Below the pieces are notes generated by a model. That model saw only the letters and a program-made list of their open reading frames with translations. It did not search any database and had not been told where the DNA came from. A stretch of 64,000 nucleotides of DNA from Roseovarius litorisediminis (GTDB lineage Bacteria; Pseudomonadota; Alphaproteobacteria; Rhodobacterales; Rhodobacteraceae), in the NCBI RefSeq assembly GCF_900172295.1, contig NZ_FWFL01000005.1, positions 276,618 to 340,617 on the forward strand. Direction: 5' to 3'. The position numbers were made by a program, and so were the translations under genes. Numbering within the stretch: the first letter of the stretch is position 1; each line of letters begins with the position of its first letter. Positions 8,197-16,328 of this stretch are shown piece by piece.

Positions 8197-9612
8197 TTAG
8201 CTGCGATCACGGATGCTGTAATAAATCAGCGCCATGATTGACCAGCTCAGGCCAAGGAACAGCGCCGCCAGACCGGAAAGTACAAACCGGCGGGGAAACT
8301 CGGATTCGTCGGCAAGCGTCGGTTTGATATAGGTCGCCAGATAGCGGCTTTGACGCGAGGCATTGGCGCGGGCGACATCCATCGCTGTCAGAGCGGCGCG
8401 GTAGGTTTCTTCAGCAACTTCCCGATCCACAGTCAGACTTTCGAACTCGGCAATCAGTGTCGGATAGTCTTCACCCAGTTCACCTACGTCGTTGCCATCG
8501 CTTGCAAAGGTCTGACGTTCGTCGGCGATACGATCACGGATTACTTCGATCCGGCGACGTGCCTGCAGCAGGCGGGGGTCGTTGACGTTTGTAGTTGTCT
8601 CAAGCAAAAGATCGTTGTCAATAAGCGCCTCTGCGAGTTGCTGTTGCAGGTTATTGAGAACGCCCATTCGGCCCTGAATATCCGCAACCGGGTCGACAAT
8701 CTGGGTTCTTGTACGGAACTGTGTCAACGCCTCGCGCGCCTGTTTCAGCCGGTCAATCGCTGCGTTCAGATCATCCACGGCATACCCCATGGCGTCGTCA
8801 CGGGCGGCGGTATTGAGAGCGTTGATCATGTCCTGGCTTTCGCGCACGATCGCCTGGGTGATGCTCTGTGCCATCCCGGGATCAAATGCCATAACCTGAA
8901 GGTCGATCAGGCCTGTCGCCTGATCATGTGACACCCGCACGACGCGTTGCCAGTGCCACAGCAGATCTTCGTCGCTGGCGTCGGGCCAGAGCGAAAACAA
9001 AGGATCGCGTTGCCAGTTGGTTGCGTAGTAATCCTTGAGACCAAGTTCGGAATCGATTTTCTGAACGATTTCCTGACTTTGGATGTATTCGAACAGAATG
9101 TTGCTGTCCGCAGAGGCGGGGGTGCTTGCGAATTGTGCCAACCCTCCCAAAAGGTCCGAGGCACCGCCGCTTTCTTCCTGGCGCACCGTAAAGCCCGTGT
9201 TCGAGCTGTATTGATCAACGGCAACCATCCAAAGATACAGCACAATCGCTGCCAGCGGCAGCAGAACCAGGACCGCAAAACTGGCAAGAAGGCCCCAATG
9301 GCGGCGATGCATGGTTGCAGTTTCCGCGATGGGAAGCACCTGAATAATGGGGGGTTGGGCAGGCCCTTGACCCTGTTGTTGCCCAGGCCCCGGATTTGGC
9401 CCCGGCTTTTTACCGGGTCCGGGTCTTTGGCCTTGTTGCGGGGCGTGCCCTTTATTGGGGCCTTGATCCTGATGCGGTAATGGATTGCCGCCCGGGCCTT
9501 TGCCCTGCGGCCCCGCCGGTTTTGGCTGTATCGCCACTTGCCCTTTATTGGCGCCCCCTGGCTGGTTGTTGCCCACATTTGGCCTGGGATTTGTATTGTC
9601 GTTGTTTGTCAA
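8197..9612 (-). CDS. kpsE: Capsule export inner-membrane/periplasmic protein (KpsE/CtrB-like)
   Basis: Polysaccharide co-polymerase-like adaptor that links the ABC transporter to the outer-membrane exporter. After a Pro/Gly/Gln-rich segment of about 95 residues come a transmembrane helix (residues ~108-130), a periplasmic domain with coiled coil ('DDLNAAIDRLKQAREALTQF', 'RRRIEVIRDRIADERQ') and a C-terminal transmembrane helix ('FVLSGLAALFLGLSWSIMALIYY'), the usual KpsE topology. The start is TTG at 9612 with a GGTAAG box. A later Met near residue 100 would give the family length (~372 aa) but would remove the low-complexity segment. It is divergent from kpsM, with about 90 bp between them. 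Confidence 0.85.
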   Translation of the reverse strand: MTNNDNTNPRPNVGNNQPGGANKGQVAIQPKPAGPQGKGPGGNPLPHQDQGPNKGHAPQQGQRPGPGKKPGPNPGPGQQQGQGPAQPPIIQVLPIAETATMHRRHWGLLASFAVLVLLPLAAIVLYLWMVAVDQYSSNTGFTVRQEESGGASDLLGGLAQFASTPASADSNILFEYIQSQEIVQKIDSELGLKDYYATNWQRDPLFSLWPDASDEDLLWHWQRVVRVSHDQATGLIDLQVMAFDPGMAQSITQAIVRESQDMINALNTAARDDAMGYAVDDLNAAIDRLKQAREALTQFRTRTQIVDPVADIQGRMGVLNNLQQQLAEALIDNDLLLETTTNVNDPRLLQARRRIEVIRDRIADERQTFASDGNDVGELGEDYPTLIAEFESLTVDREVAEETYRAALTAMDVARANASRQSRYLATYIKPTLADESEFPRRFVLSGLAALFLGLSWSIMALIYYSIRDRS

Positions 9613-9701
9613 TATCTTACCCTTTGGCGATCCGGTTTGATCTTAGCCTGTTCTTTCTACATAATCGCGCCAGGAAACGCTAGCATCGGAATTTAGGCCA
9701 T

Positions 9702-10523
9702 ATGTCCTCTGGTGACCCCCAAACCCAACCTCCGGCGCGAATAACTGGACTGCGAAGACGGCGCTTTGCAACGCCCCGCACAATTACGGCTCTCATGCTG
9801 CGTGAGATGTCTACCCGCTATGGGGCGTCCCCCGGGGGGTACGCCTGGGCGATTGCCGAGCCATTGGGCATGATCATTATTCTGGGTGCCGCGTTTTCGT
9901 TGGTTTTGCGCACCCCATCGCTGGGCAGCAGCTTTCTGCTGTTTTATGCAACCGGGTTTCTGCCTTTCAACCTTTACCAAAGCCTGAATGGCATGATCAT
10001 GCGGGCAATCTGGTTTTCCCGACCGTTATTGGGGTATCCGGCTGTCACGTGGATGGATGCGTTGCTGGCAAGGTTCATTCTGAATTCTCTGACAGCGATT
10101 CTGGTCAGCTATATCCTTTTGGTCGGGATCATGATTGTTACCGAGACGCGCACCGTTCTGGATATGGGCCCGATTGTTCTGTCCATGGCCCTTGCCATGT
10201 TGCTGGGCCTTGGAACGGGCGCGCTGAATTGCCTTTTGATCGGATTGTTCCCTGTGTGGGAGCATGTCTGGTCAATTGCGATGCGCCCGATGTTTCTGAT
10301 CTCCGCGGTCTTTTTCATTGTTGAAGATCTGCCCCCGTTTACCCAGAATCTCCTTTGGTACAATCCACTGGTCCATATCAGCGGTTTGATGCGGATGGGA
10401 TTTTACCCGATGTATTCACCCGGCTATATCAGCGTAACCTATGTCGTTTCCGTTGCCTTGATCACCATGGCCCTGGGGTTTGTACTTTTGGCAAGGTATC
10501 ATCAGGACATCCTGAACCGGTAA
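9702..10523 (+). CDS. kpsM: Capsule polysaccharide ABC transporter permease (KpsM-like)
   Basis: Permease of the ABC-2 polysaccharide exporter family. The 273-aa protein begins with an amphipathic/basic stretch containing 'RTITALMLREMSTRYGASPGGYAW', typical of KpsM, followed by six hydrophobic segments and a C-terminal 'LLWYNPLVHISGLMRMGFYP' motif common in this family. It is transcribed away from the KpsE-KpsT pair, so the usual kpsMT operon is split across strands; the short divergent region between 9612 and 9702 probably holds promoters for both sides. Substrate specificity is not predictable. Confidence 0.9.
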   Translation: MSSGDPQTQPPARITGLRRRRFATPRTITALMLREMSTRYGASPGGYAWAIAEPLGMIIILGAAFSLVLRTPSLGSSFLLFYATGFLPFNLYQSLNGMIMRAIWFSRPLLGYPAVTWMDALLARFILNSLTAILVSYILLVGIMIVTETRTVLDMGPIVLSMALAMLLGLGTGALNCLLIGLFPVWEHVWSIAMRPMFLISAVFFIVEDLPPFTQNLLWYNPLVHISGLMRMGFYPMYSPGYISVTYVVSVALITMALGFVLLARYHQDILNR

Positions 10524-10565
10524 AAGCCCCAAAAGCGTTCATCTGTTAATCAAAGGGATTGTTGG

Positions 10566-11561
10566 TCAGGCCTGTTCTTGTGACAGTGCGATCACCGCCG
10601 TGTGCGGGCGATCGGTTCTGCATCTTAGACCATCAAGAATTCCAACCCATAGCAAGCGCAGATAGCCCCGGCGCACGCCGCTGTGGTCGGCGACTTTCAA
10701 CACCCATTTAGGCAAGATCAGCAACAGCAGAGGCCAGAACATCCAACCCGCAGCCATTCGGTACAGCATCATCAGATTCCGGTGGTAGTAATAGACTTTC
10801 CAAAGTTGGTTAAAACGCCGTCGCTCGCCGGAAAAGGTTGAACACGCGTGCTCAAAATGAATTTCGGGTTGAAAGGCGATGCGACCGCCTTGCTGGCTGA
10901 GTCCAAGAGTGTAGATGCCGTCATCGCCGTAAACAAACAGGGCCGGATCCGGGTATCCGGCCATATCAATTGCCCTGCGGGACAGGAAAAGACCGACGAA
11001 TGAGGTGATATCGACATGGCGCGCAGTGCTACCTTTGTAGTCTGCTGGTTTCAGGTGAAAGCCGTCGCGACCTCCGCCCAGTATCAGAGTGCGCAGAAAC
11101 ACCCGCAGGTGCCAGAACGGATTTCGTGAAGGGCGGTTCATATCGCATATCTCACCGCCTGGGAGATACACGGCTGACGCCACCGCATCCCAGCCGGAAT
11201 GATCAAGTTCGTGAAATTTTCTTATGGCATCTGTGGCGGGTCGCCCGTCGTCATCCATCACCACAACCCAATCGGGGTCAAAGGTGGATGCCGCCGCACG
11301 CAGGCCGGTTGAAAAACCGCCTGCACCGCCGCTGTTTGTCTTTTGGCGGATAACATGCAGCCTTGCATTTCCAGCTGTCTCGGCCTGCAACCATTCGGCG
11401 GTGCCATCTGAACTGGCATTGTCAACGACAACCACCGATGCAAGCAAACTGGCAGGGCTTTCAAGCAGCCGGGTGACCGTCTGCCGCAGGTGTTCCAGAC
11501 GATTATACGTCACCACCACTGCAACCAGCCGGCCCGCTGTTTTCGCATCAAGGTCTGACAT
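10566..11561 (-). CDS. GT2 glycosyltransferase, galactofuranosyltransferase (GlfT2)-like
   Basis: GT-A fold family 2 enzyme. 'VAVVVTYNRLEHLRQTV' opens the nucleotide-binding domain, 'VVVDNASSDGTAEWL' is the uridine-binding loop, and 'WVVVMDDDGRP' (Asp 103-105) is the metal-binding DDD motif in the form seen in GlfT2-type galactofuranosyltransferases. 'TNSGGAGGFSTGLR' is also typical of that group. A His-containing 'IHFEHACSTFSG' near residue 245 may carry part of the active site. The ATG at 11561 has a weak GGTGAA box; a TTG 12 codons upstream is possible. Its presence near a UDP-galactopyranose mutase gene (20772) supports a galactofuranose role. Confidence 0.75.
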   Translation of the reverse strand: MSDLDAKTAGRLVAVVVTYNRLEHLRQTVTRLLESPASLLASVVVVDNASSDGTAEWLQAETAGNARLHVIRQKTNSGGAGGFSTGLRAAASTFDPDWVVVMDDDGRPATDAIRKFHELDHSGWDAVASAVYLPGGEICDMNRPSRNPFWHLRVFLRTLILGGGRDGFHLKPADYKGSTARHVDITSFVGLFLSRRAIDMAGYPDPALFVYGDDGIYTLGLSQQGGRIAFQPEIHFEHACSTFSGERRRFNQLWKVYYYHRNLMMLYRMAAGWMFWPLLLLILPKWVLKVADHSGVRRGYLRLLWVGILDGLRCRTDRPHTAVIALSQEQA

Positions 11562-11745
11562 ATTCACCGATTCTTTTTGCAGCGATTTCTTAAGCAAAAC
11601 TCACAAATAGGGACTGGTGTCAAATACCTGTGGTGTTCCCAAACTCGCGTCGTTTCCTGTAAAGTGCCAGAAGCCTTTGTAAGCAGTGACAAAACCAAAT
11701 GCAGTTGGTAAACGTCATCCATTATTGAGACAGGAGTTTTCGACG

Positions 11746-12315
11746 TTGCTGATTGAACCTACGGCTTTGCCCGGACTGGTTGTTTTGACGCCCGCGCGCT
11801 ACGGTGATGCTCGCGGCTTCTTTTCCGAAAGCTGGAACCGCCAGAGAATGGCAGAGCACGGTCTGGATTTCGACTTTGTGCAGGATAATCACTCGCTTTC
11901 TGTGGCGCAGGGTACGGTGCGTGGCTTGCATTTTCAGACCCCGCCCCATGCGCAGGCCAAGCTGGTGCGTTGTGGGCGCGGGCGGCTTTTGGATGTTTCC
12001 GTAGACCTCAGAAAAGGGAGCCCTACCTTTGGCAAATGGGTGGGTATCGAACTGAGTTTCGAGAACGGCAAGCAACTGTTGATTCCGGAGGGATTTGCCC
12101 ATGGCTTTGTCACGTGTGTCCCTGATACCGAAATCATCTACAAGTGCAGTGATTATTACGCCCCCGAGTGTGACCGCAGCCTGCGCTTTGATGACCCCGA
12201 GATTGGCATCGACTGGGGAATAGATGCGGGCGAAGCAATCCTGTCTGACAAGGATGCCGGGGCGCCACTGTTGGCCGATCTGGACAATCCGTTCATCTGG
12301 GAAGGCTCACAATGA
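11746..12315 (+). CDS. rfbC: dTDP-4-dehydrorhamnose 3,5-epimerase
   Basis: Third step of dTDP-L-rhamnose synthesis. The cupin fold is evident from '[14 protein letters not shown]', '[19 protein letters not shown]' with the catalytic His at about residue 62, and 'GFAHGFVT'. The TTG start at 11746 follows AGGAG by 9 nt and gives 189 aa, the normal length; the longer frame from 11686 adds 20 residues without homology. The stop overlaps the rfbB start by 4 bp (ATGA), and rfbB in turn overlaps rfbD, making a tight C-B-D operon. Confidence 0.93.
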   Translation: MLIEPTALPGLVVLTPARYGDARGFFSESWNRQRMAEHGLDFDFVQDNHSLSVAQGTVRGLHFQTPPHAQAKLVRCGRGRLLDVSVDLRKGSPTFGKWVGIELSFENGKQLLIPEGFAHGFVTCVPDTEIIYKCSDYYAPECDRSLRFDDPEIGIDWGIDAGEAILSDKDAGAPLLADLDNPFIWEGSQ

Positions 12316-13367
12316 AACTGCTGGTGACCGGGGGGGCGGGGTTTATCGGGTCTGCCGTTGTGCGGCTGGCCGTATCGCGTGGCATTGAAGTGGTTAATCT
12401 CGACGCGCTGACCTATGCCGCCTGCCTTGAAAACCTGGCCCCGGTGGCCGACAACCCGCTGTATCATTTCGTCAAGGCCGATATCCGTGATCCGGACGCG
12501 CTTGAGACTGTATTTGATGCCCATCAGCCCGACGCAGTGATGCATCTGGCCGCAGAAAGCCATGTCGACCGTTCGATTGACGGGCCCGGTGCCTTTATCG
12601 AAACCAACGTTACCGGCACCTATAACCTGCTGCAGGCTGCACGTGCTTATTGGGAGGGGAAGGGCAGGCCGGATACGTTTCGGTTCCATCATATCTCGAC
12701 CGACGAGGTGTACGGTACATTAGGCGATACCGGCCTGTTTACCGAAGATACGCCCTATGCGCCCAACAGTCCCTATTCTGCGTCCAAGGCAGCATCCGAC
12801 CATCTGGTGCGGGCCTGGGCCGAAACCTATGGCCTGCCGGTGGTGATCACCAATTGCTCAAACAATTACGGCCCCTATCATTTCCCCGAAAAACTGGTGC
12901 CGGTGGTGATCCTGAATGCGTTGGCGGGCAAGCCGATCCCGGTTTATGGCAAGGGCGAAAACGTGCGCGACTGGCTGTATGTCGAGGATCACGCCGATGC
13001 TCTTTTGTGTGTGCTGAAAAATGGCGAACGCGGTCGCAGTTATAATGTCGGCGGCGAAAACGAAGCGAAGAACATAGATCTGGTGCGTATGATCTGCGCC
13101 ATTCTGGACCGTCTGAAACCGGCCGAAACGCCCTATGCCGATCAGATCACCTTTGTCACTGACCGGCCCGGCCATGACCTGCGCTATGCTATTGATCCCA
13201 CCCGCATCCGGACAGAACTGGGCTGGAAACCTTCGGTCACGCTGCAAGAGGGGTTAGAGAAAACCGTGCAGTGGTATCTTGATAACGAGGCCTGGTGGCA
13301 GGCGTTGCAGGCGCGCGACGGCGTGGGCAAACGGCTGGGCACCGGCACATCAGGGCCCGCGAAATGA
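12312..13367 (+). CDS. rfbB: dTDP-glucose 4,6-dehydratase
   Basis: Extended SDR enzyme converting dTDP-glucose to dTDP-4-keto-6-deoxyglucose. The Rossmann motif GGAGFIGS is at 7-14, 'STDEVYG' at 129-135 supplies the Thr-Asp-Glu catalytic triad of this family, and Y155xxxK159 in '[10 protein letters not shown]' is the SDR pair. '[16 protein letters not shown]' is another family hallmark. Length 351 aa is normal. The second gene of an rfbC-rfbB-rfbD operon; the first pathway enzyme (rfbA, thymidylyltransferase) is not in the window. Confidence 0.96.
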   Translation: MKLLVTGGAGFIGSAVVRLAVSRGIEVVNLDALTYAACLENLAPVADNPLYHFVKADIRDPDALETVFDAHQPDAVMHLAAESHVDRSIDGPGAFIETNVTGTYNLLQAARAYWEGKGRPDTFRFHHISTDEVYGTLGDTGLFTEDTPYAPNSPYSASKAASDHLVRAWAETYGLPVVITNCSNNYGPYHFPEKLVPVVILNALAGKPIPVYGKGENVRDWLYVEDHADALLCVLKNGERGRSYNVGGENEAKNIDLVRMICAILDRLKPAETPYADQITFVTDRPGHDLRYAIDPTRIRTELGWKPSVTLQEGLEKTVQWYLDNEAWWQALQARDGVGKRLGTGTSGPAK

Positions 13368-14227
13368 AGCTGCTGGTGTTTGGCAAAACCGGTCAGGTCG
13401 CCACAGAACTGGCGCGCCTTGAAGGCGACGCATTTACCCAGGCGGTGTTTTTGCCCCGCGATCAGGCCGATTTGTCCGACCCCAAAGCGTGCGCGGCGAT
13501 CATAACGGAGACGCAGGCCGACGCGGTGATCAACGCCGCAGCCTGGACTGCCGTGGACAACGCCGAAGAGCACGAGGCCGAGGCAATGGTCATCAACGCC
13601 GATGCGCCCGGCGCCATGGCGCGCGCCTGTGCGGACCGAGGCCTGCCGTTTCTGCATGTTTCGACCGACTACGTGTTCGACGGCGCGGGCGAGACCCCCA
13701 GGAAAGAAACCGATCCCGTTGCGCCGCAAAACGCTTATGGGCGCGGCAAGCTGGCTGGGGAAAATGCCGTGCGGGCGGCAAGCGGTCCGCATGCCATTCT
13801 GCGCACTTCATGGGTGTTTTCATCTCATGGGGCGAATTTTGTCAAAACCATGCTGCGCCTGTCCGAAACTTGCGACGCGCTGTCGATTGTAAGTGATCAG
13901 CACGGCGGACCAACCCCCGCGGCAGATATTGCTGCGGCACTGGTTAAGATGGCCCATGCCATGGTTCAGGGGCAGCCGGGCGGCACCTATCATTTCGCGG
14001 GTCAACCCGACACAACATGGGCCGGGTTCGCCCGCGAGATTTTTGATCAGGCGGGCAGGGATGTGACGGTGACAGGAATCCCGACCCGAGATTTTCCGAC
14101 GCCGGCCACGCGCCCGCTCAACTCGCGTCTGGATTGCAGCGCCCTGGCGGCTGATTTTGCCATTTCCCGACCTGACTGGCGGCAGGGATTGCACCACGTG
14201 CTGGACGAGATGAGGGGTAAAAACTAG
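13364..14227 (+). CDS. rfbD: dTDP-4-dehydrorhamnose reductase
   Basis: Last step of dTDP-L-rhamnose synthesis, NAD(P)H-dependent reduction. It starts with the Rossmann motif '[11 protein letters not shown]', has '[15 protein letters not shown]', the 'STDYVFDG' strand and '[11 protein letters not shown]' with the Tyr-x3-Lys pair, and ends with a substrate domain containing 'RPLNSRLDC'. The ATG at 13364 overlaps the rfbB stop (ATGA) and gives 287 aa, the usual size; a longer in-frame extension lies inside rfbB and is rejected. Confidence 0.95.
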   Translation: MKLLVFGKTGQVATELARLEGDAFTQAVFLPRDQADLSDPKACAAIITETQADAVINAAAWTAVDNAEEHEAEAMVINADAPGAMARACADRGLPFLHVSTDYVFDGAGETPRKETDPVAPQNAYGRGKLAGENAVRAASGPHAILRTSWVFSSHGANFVKTMLRLSETCDALSIVSDQHGGPTPAADIAAALVKMAHAMVQGQPGGTYHFAGQPDTTWAGFAREIFDQAGRDVTVTGIPTRDFPTPATRPLNSRLDCSALAADFAISRPDWRQGLHHVLDEMRGKN

Positions 14228-14329
14228 GGTGATGACAAGGCCGCCCGATGCGCAGGGACCGGCCGGTATGGGGGCATCAATGGCTGTATCCGACACTCCT
14301 GCACGACAACGCCTTGCACAGGCCGGGCG

Positions 14330-16195
14330 ATGAGCCTGCCAAAGGTTTCAGTCATAGTGCCGGTCTACAACGTGGCCGACCATGTTGCGGCCTGTATAAT
14401 GTCGGTCGCAGAACAGAATTTTACCGATTTCGAGGTTATCGTCGTCAACGACGGATCAACAGATGGCAGCGACCGGATCGCCCGCAAGATCGCGGCAGGG
14501 GATCCGCGCTTTAGTTTTATCGACCAGCCCAATGGTGGCCTTTCAAAAGCCCGCAATACCGGGATCGACGCCGCCCGTGGTGCATTTGTGGCCTTTGTCG
14601 ACAGTGATGACCGGGTGGCGCCCGATTACCTGTCAGAGTTGATGACCGCCCTGCACGAAAGTGGTGCTGATTGGGTCTCCTGCGCTGTAGGATTCTGCCA
14701 TCCGGGTGCTGCACCACAACCCCATTCCGCCGTTCACGGGGCACCTTCGGTTTCGCCCGAAACACCGCCCGAGCGGCATGATTTCAGCGACTGGCGTGAG
14801 GTTGCACGCCATTTTCCCTCGGCGTGGAACAAACTTTATCGCCGGTCCCTGATTGGCGACATCCGGTTTGATGAGGATCTTCTGTATGAAGATCACGCAT
14901 TTTTCTGGCGCTGCGCTGAAAAAACGGATCATCTCTTGCGCCTCTCCAAATCCCTTTACCTGCAGACACAGGGGCGTGAAGGGCAGATTACCCGGGATGG
15001 CTCGGACCGGGTATTCGAGCAATTTACAGTTTTGGATAGCCTGGCCGATATCGTCGCAGTGTCGGGCAAATCGGGCGGGGCGCAGGCGCTGGCACAGATT
15101 GCCACAAGGCTAAGTTTTGAGCGGTCTACGGCAATTACCGATCCGAAACGCCGGGTTCATTTTTTAAACAGGGCGCGCGACTGGTTAGCAGGTTGCGCCT
15201 TGACGCCTGATGCTGCTTTGGGTGTTCCGGCCAGCTGGATCAGTTCCCTGCAGGGGCGTATTCCGGTGACCATTGTCATTCCCAGCGACGGCAACCCCGG
15301 TCCTTTATGCGATACGCTGACCGCTCTGTCTGCCCAATCCCTGCGCGAGACTGAAATCCTTGTTGTTCCCGACGAGAGGCGCACCACCGCAGGGTCTGAT
15401 ACATACGCGGCAATTCTTGCAGAGACCCGATCCCGCCCAAATGTCGCGGTTGTGGCTGGTGCATCGGGTGTACCGGACGCGCGCAATCGTGGGCTAGTCG
15501 CTGCCCGCGGTGAAACGGTTGTTTTTCTGGACGCCGGCGACAAGGTGCCGCCGCAAGCGCTTATGGCTTGGCACAATCAGTTACACCTGGCCGACGCAGA
15601 CATGGGGTTTTCGCGATTTTTCATGGGCGGAAGTAATACGCCTCATGAGGGTCTGCATGACCATACCGGAATCGCACCCGAACGGCGAAATTCTGAAACA
15701 GGGTTTGAACCGGATACGGGCGACGCCCTTGAAATCCATGCCCATCCTTCGGCCAAGATTTTCAAACGTGATTTTCTGCTGCGTCATGCGATCACCTTTG
15801 CGGACCATCCGCTGTCGTCCTGGGGGTTTTTAATTGCGGCTGTGACGCAGGCCTCGCGGATTGTGGGGTTGCGTGGGCATCCGGCACGTATCGCTGTCCG
15901 ACCTGAAACGCGGATATTTTGGCGAGCTCCGGTCGAAGCGGCGCAATTGGCTGCTGCGTTAGAGTCGATTGCACATACCCTGCCGCCTGATGTCCTGCCT
16001 GAAGGCTGGCAGGCCCGGCTATGGGCGCGCGCCATCTGGGAAAAAGTGAATTTCGCCGATTTCCAGACGCAGGCCGCACGCGACGCATTCGAAGCGGACG
16101 CCGGGGAAATTTCCGGCCAGATCCCCGGACTGGCGCAGACACAATCGCTTGATCCTTTCATTGGCCCGCGGGTTCGCCGAATTCTGGGCCTGTGA
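14330..16195 (+). CDS. Tandem GT2 glycosyltransferase (621 aa)
   Basis: Two GT2-like domains in one chain. The first (residues ~5-110) is complete: 'VSVIVPVYNVADHV', 'VVNDGSTDGSDRI', 'GGLSKARNTGIDAARG' and the DSD metal motif at 91-93, followed by 'SAWNKLYRR' and 'YEDHAFFWR' typical of capsule synthases. The second (~308-410) repeats the layout ('VTIVIPSDGNPGPLCDTL', 'GVPDARNRGLVAARGETVVFLDAGD'), but its metal motif is DAGD rather than DxD, so it may be inactive or altered in specificity. It sits about 100 bp after rfbD on the same strand. The donor is unknown; a rhamnosyl or galactosyl role would suit the neighbours. Confidence 0.85.
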   Translation: MSLPKVSVIVPVYNVADHVAACIMSVAEQNFTDFEVIVVNDGSTDGSDRIARKIAAGDPRFSFIDQPNGGLSKARNTGIDAARGAFVAFVDSDDRVAPDYLSELMTALHESGADWVSCAVGFCHPGAAPQPHSAVHGAPSVSPETPPERHDFSDWREVARHFPSAWNKLYRRSLIGDIRFDEDLLYEDHAFFWRCAEKTDHLLRLSKSLYLQTQGREGQITRDGSDRVFEQFTVLDSLADIVAVSGKSGGAQALAQIATRLSFERSTAITDPKRRVHFLNRARDWLAGCALTPDAALGVPASWISSLQGRIPVTIVIPSDGNPGPLCDTLTALSAQSLRETEILVVPDERRTTAGSDTYAAILAETRSRPNVAVVAGASGVPDARNRGLVAARGETVVFLDAGDKVPPQALMAWHNQLHLADADMGFSRFFMGGSNTPHEGLHDHTGIAPERRNSETGFEPDTGDALEIHAHPSAKIFKRDFLLRHAITFADHPLSSWGFLIAAVTQASRIVGLRGHPARIAVRPETRIFWRAPVEAAQLAAALESIAHTLPPDVLPEGWQARLWARAIWEKVNFADFQTQAARDAFEADAGEISGQIPGLAQTQSLDPFIGPRVRRILGL

Positions 16196-16328
16196 CAGGA
16201 CCAGATCTTCAGGAAGATAAAGAATTAAACCCCCGGATGTGCGGACTAAGGTTTGCGTCCCGGTTAAAATATCGTCAAAAAGGAATAGGCGACGACCCTT
16301 ATCAATGCGGGTTGTGAGGAGTTACAAG

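Noticed and set aside
8947..9480. Plus-strand ORF opposite the KpsE-like gene
   Set aside because: Antisense shadow of the coding strand; the KpsE frame has clear topology and motifs.
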